Positions 62,711-64,000 of a stretch of 64,000 nucleotides of DNA are shown piece by piece (the first letter of the stretch is position 1; the number at the start of each line of letters is the position of its first letter). A program made the position numbers and the translations under genes. The DNA comes from Turicibacter sanguinis (GTDB taxonomy: Bacteria; Bacillota_I; Bacilli_A; MOL361; Turicibacteraceae), in NCBI RefSeq assembly GCF_013046825.1, contig NZ_CP053187.1:2576001-2640000 (forward strand). Reading direction: 5' to 3'. The notes beneath the pieces are model-generated. The model had not been told where the DNA came from, made no database searches, and saw only the letters and a program-made list of their open reading frames with translations.

Positions 62711-63571
62711 CTATTCTTTTGAACCTGTTGATGCAATACCGTCAATGAAATATCCTTGTGCACAATAGAATAAGATAATTGAAGGGATAATTGACATTAA
62801 TGACATTGCGAAAATATTTCGATATTGAACAGCTGAATCTGTGTTATCCATTGCTAAACGCATCGCAATTGATAATGGATACTTGTCAATACTTGAAATA
62901 TAAATTAACGGTCCTTGGAAATCATTCATTCCCCACATAAATGTTAATAATGCTACCGTAACAATTGTTGGTTTCATCACTGGAATTAAGATGTGAACTA
63001 ATGTTTGGAATGAGTTACATCCATCCATTTTAGCTGCTTCATCTAACTCTTTAGGAATGGTACGCATAAATTGAATTAACATGAAAACAAAGAATGAGTT
63101 AGTTGCAAATGCACTATCTAACCATAAAGGAATATGTGTATCTAATAAATTAAGATCACGCCAGAATAAGTATAGAGGAATACGGAAAATAACATCTGGC
63201 ATTAATAAAGTCCCAATTACCATCACAAATACAAACTTTTTAAATTTAAAGCTACGGCGTGTTAAAACATAAGCCGTTAAAATGCTTGAAACAACTGTGA
63301 AAATTGTTCTTGGAATTAAATATTTCATTGAGTTCATGAAATAATATCCTAAGTTAAATGGTGTATTTGTTTTCCATCCATTTACGATTGATTCCCAACC
63401 ATTTTGAATATCTTTTGGCCAGAATGCTGCTGACGTAAAGATTTCTGTGTTTGTTTTAAAGATTGCTCCTACAAGCCAAAGCAAAGGGTACATCATGAAG
63501 AATCCAACGATTGCGAGGACCATGAAACGTACTGTTGCATTGATTTTTTGTTTTGAAAGACCTTTCACCAT
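62711..63571 (-). CDS. ABC carbohydrate permease (MalG-type)
   Basis: A 286-residue membrane protein with six helices. The EAA loop, ELDEAAKMDGCNSFQTLVHILIP near 190, contacts the ATPase. Family CUT1 members import oligosaccharides; here oligogalacturonides or rhamnogalacturonan pieces are likely. ATG 63571 has AAGGAG at good distance. It is ten bases from the partner permease. Confidence 0.9.
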   Translation of the reverse strand: MVKGLSKQKINATVRFMVLAIVGFFMMYPLLWLVGAIFKTNTEIFTSAAFWPKDIQNGWESIVNGWKTNTPFNLGYYFMNSMKYLIPRTIFTVVSSILTAYVLTRRSFKFKKFVFVMVIGTLLMPDVIFRIPLYLFWRDLNLLDTHIPLWLDSAFATNSFFVFMLIQFMRTIPKELDEAAKMDGCNSFQTLVHILIPVMKPTIVTVALLTFMWGMNDFQGPLIYISSIDKYPLSIAMRLAMDNTDSAVQYRNIFAMSLMSIIPSIILFYCAQGYFIDGIASTGSKE

Positions 63572-63581
63572 ACTCATCTCC

Positions 63582-64000
63582 TTAATCGTTATAATGTACC
63601 CAATAATTTGAGCTTCTGAATACTACCGCTGTTAATGCCATAATGATAATGAACATTACCCAAGATGCGGCAGAGGCATATCCCATTTTAAAACTACTAA
63701 ACGCATTTCGGTAAATGAAAAGGTTTAATAAGTAAGTTGAGTTTAATGGACCTCCATCAGAAATTAAGTAAGCTGAGTTGAACTCTTGGAAAGACTTAAC
63801 TAATAATTGAACCGCGTTAAATAAAATAACTGGTGTAATGGATGGAACGGTAATCGCAAAGAATGAACGCCATTTTCCTGCTCCATCAATTGAAGCTGCT
63901 TCATATAAAGATTGTGGAACATTTTGAAGTGCTGATAAGAAGATTAACATAACTGATCCAAACTGCCATGCTTTTAATAAACTTAAAACAATAATCGCAT
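63582..64000 (-). CDS. ABC carbohydrate permease (MalF-type), 5'-partial
   Basis: The frame runs off the right edge of the window, so only the carboxy 138 residues are seen. The EAA loop (YEAASIDGAGKWRSFFAITVP) and following helices are intact. The usual lipoprotein binding protein gene is expected further right. Partner of the MalG-type permease. An internal ATG at 63950 is not the true start. Confidence 0.9.
   Translation of the reverse strand, partial: AIIVLSLLKAWQFGSVMLIFLSALQNVPQSLYEAASIDGAGKWRSFFAITVPSITPVILFNAVQLLVKSFQEFNSAYLISDGGPLNSTYLLNLFIYRNAFSSFKMGYASAASWVMFIIIMALTAVVFRSSNYWVHYND

Overview
The window looks like part of the chromosome of a low-GC Gram-positive bacterium (Bacillota). 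The DNA is AT-rich, genes are preceded by strong GGAGG-type ribosome binding sites, TTG and GTG starts occur, and intrinsic terminators are everywhere. The gene set (HutP-type antiterminator, ThrE two-part exporter, NSS transporter, pectin-sugar catabolism, SpeA/SpeD/SpeE/SpeB) would fit an Erysipelotrichia/Turicibacter-like gut bacterium, but that placement is an inference. No rRNA, tRNA, CRISPR array, insertion sequence or prophage was recognised.

A near-match to the Firmicutes dif site lies at 22648-22675, so the window appears to span the replication terminus. Gene orientation agrees: most genes left of about 15.6 kb are on the + strand and almost all genes right of dif are on the - strand, so both arms mostly run toward dif.

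Layout. 0-15.6 kb: a MATE transporter, an endolysin-like amidase, a beta-helix lipoprotein, a nucleotidyltransferase, a zinc-ribbon protein, a HAD phosphatase, a K+ channel, a FUSC-type membrane protein, an SDR, asparagine synthetase with LexA-like boxes upstream, a papain-like hydrolase and a RelA/SpoT-domain protein. 15.6-22.6 kb: L-asparaginase, a HutP-family RNA-binding protein, a three-gene ABC importer with a terminator-controlled leader, two tandem candidate small RNAs and a Rieske oxidoreductase. 22.6-31 kb: dif, small genes, a ThrE-type exporter pair, an NSS symporter, MsrB, an rRNA methyltransferase, a phosphoesterase and a beta-lactamase-fold lipoprotein.

31.3-36.2 kb is a compact polyamine operon, speA-speD-speE-speB-metK, making spermidine from arginine and S-adenosylmethionine. 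36.6-38.5 kb holds a ribbon-helix-helix/coiled-coil protein beside a helically phased GTATAC array and a gene-poor kilobase. 38.5-50 kb is mixed: hypothetical genes, a TspO-like protein, a Cys/His-rich surface-type protein, a tyrosine recombinase, an azoreductase interrupted by a stop codon, pullulanase, rfbB with a decayed rfbD remnant, and a second MATE transporter.

50.1-64 kb is a pectin/galacturonate island on the - strand: two ABC sugar permeases, a GH105-type hydrolase, a GH28 polygalacturonase, uxaC, uxaB, uxaA, an epimerase-like gene, an IclR regulator, kduI, eda, kdgK and kduD. Oligogalacturonides would be imported, cleaved in the cytoplasm and channelled through 2-keto-3-deoxygluconate to pyruvate and glyceraldehyde-3-phosphate.

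The most unusual items are the tandem sRNA pair, the HutP/leader pairing, the RHH-coiled-coil protein with its phased operator array near dif, and the dif site itself.
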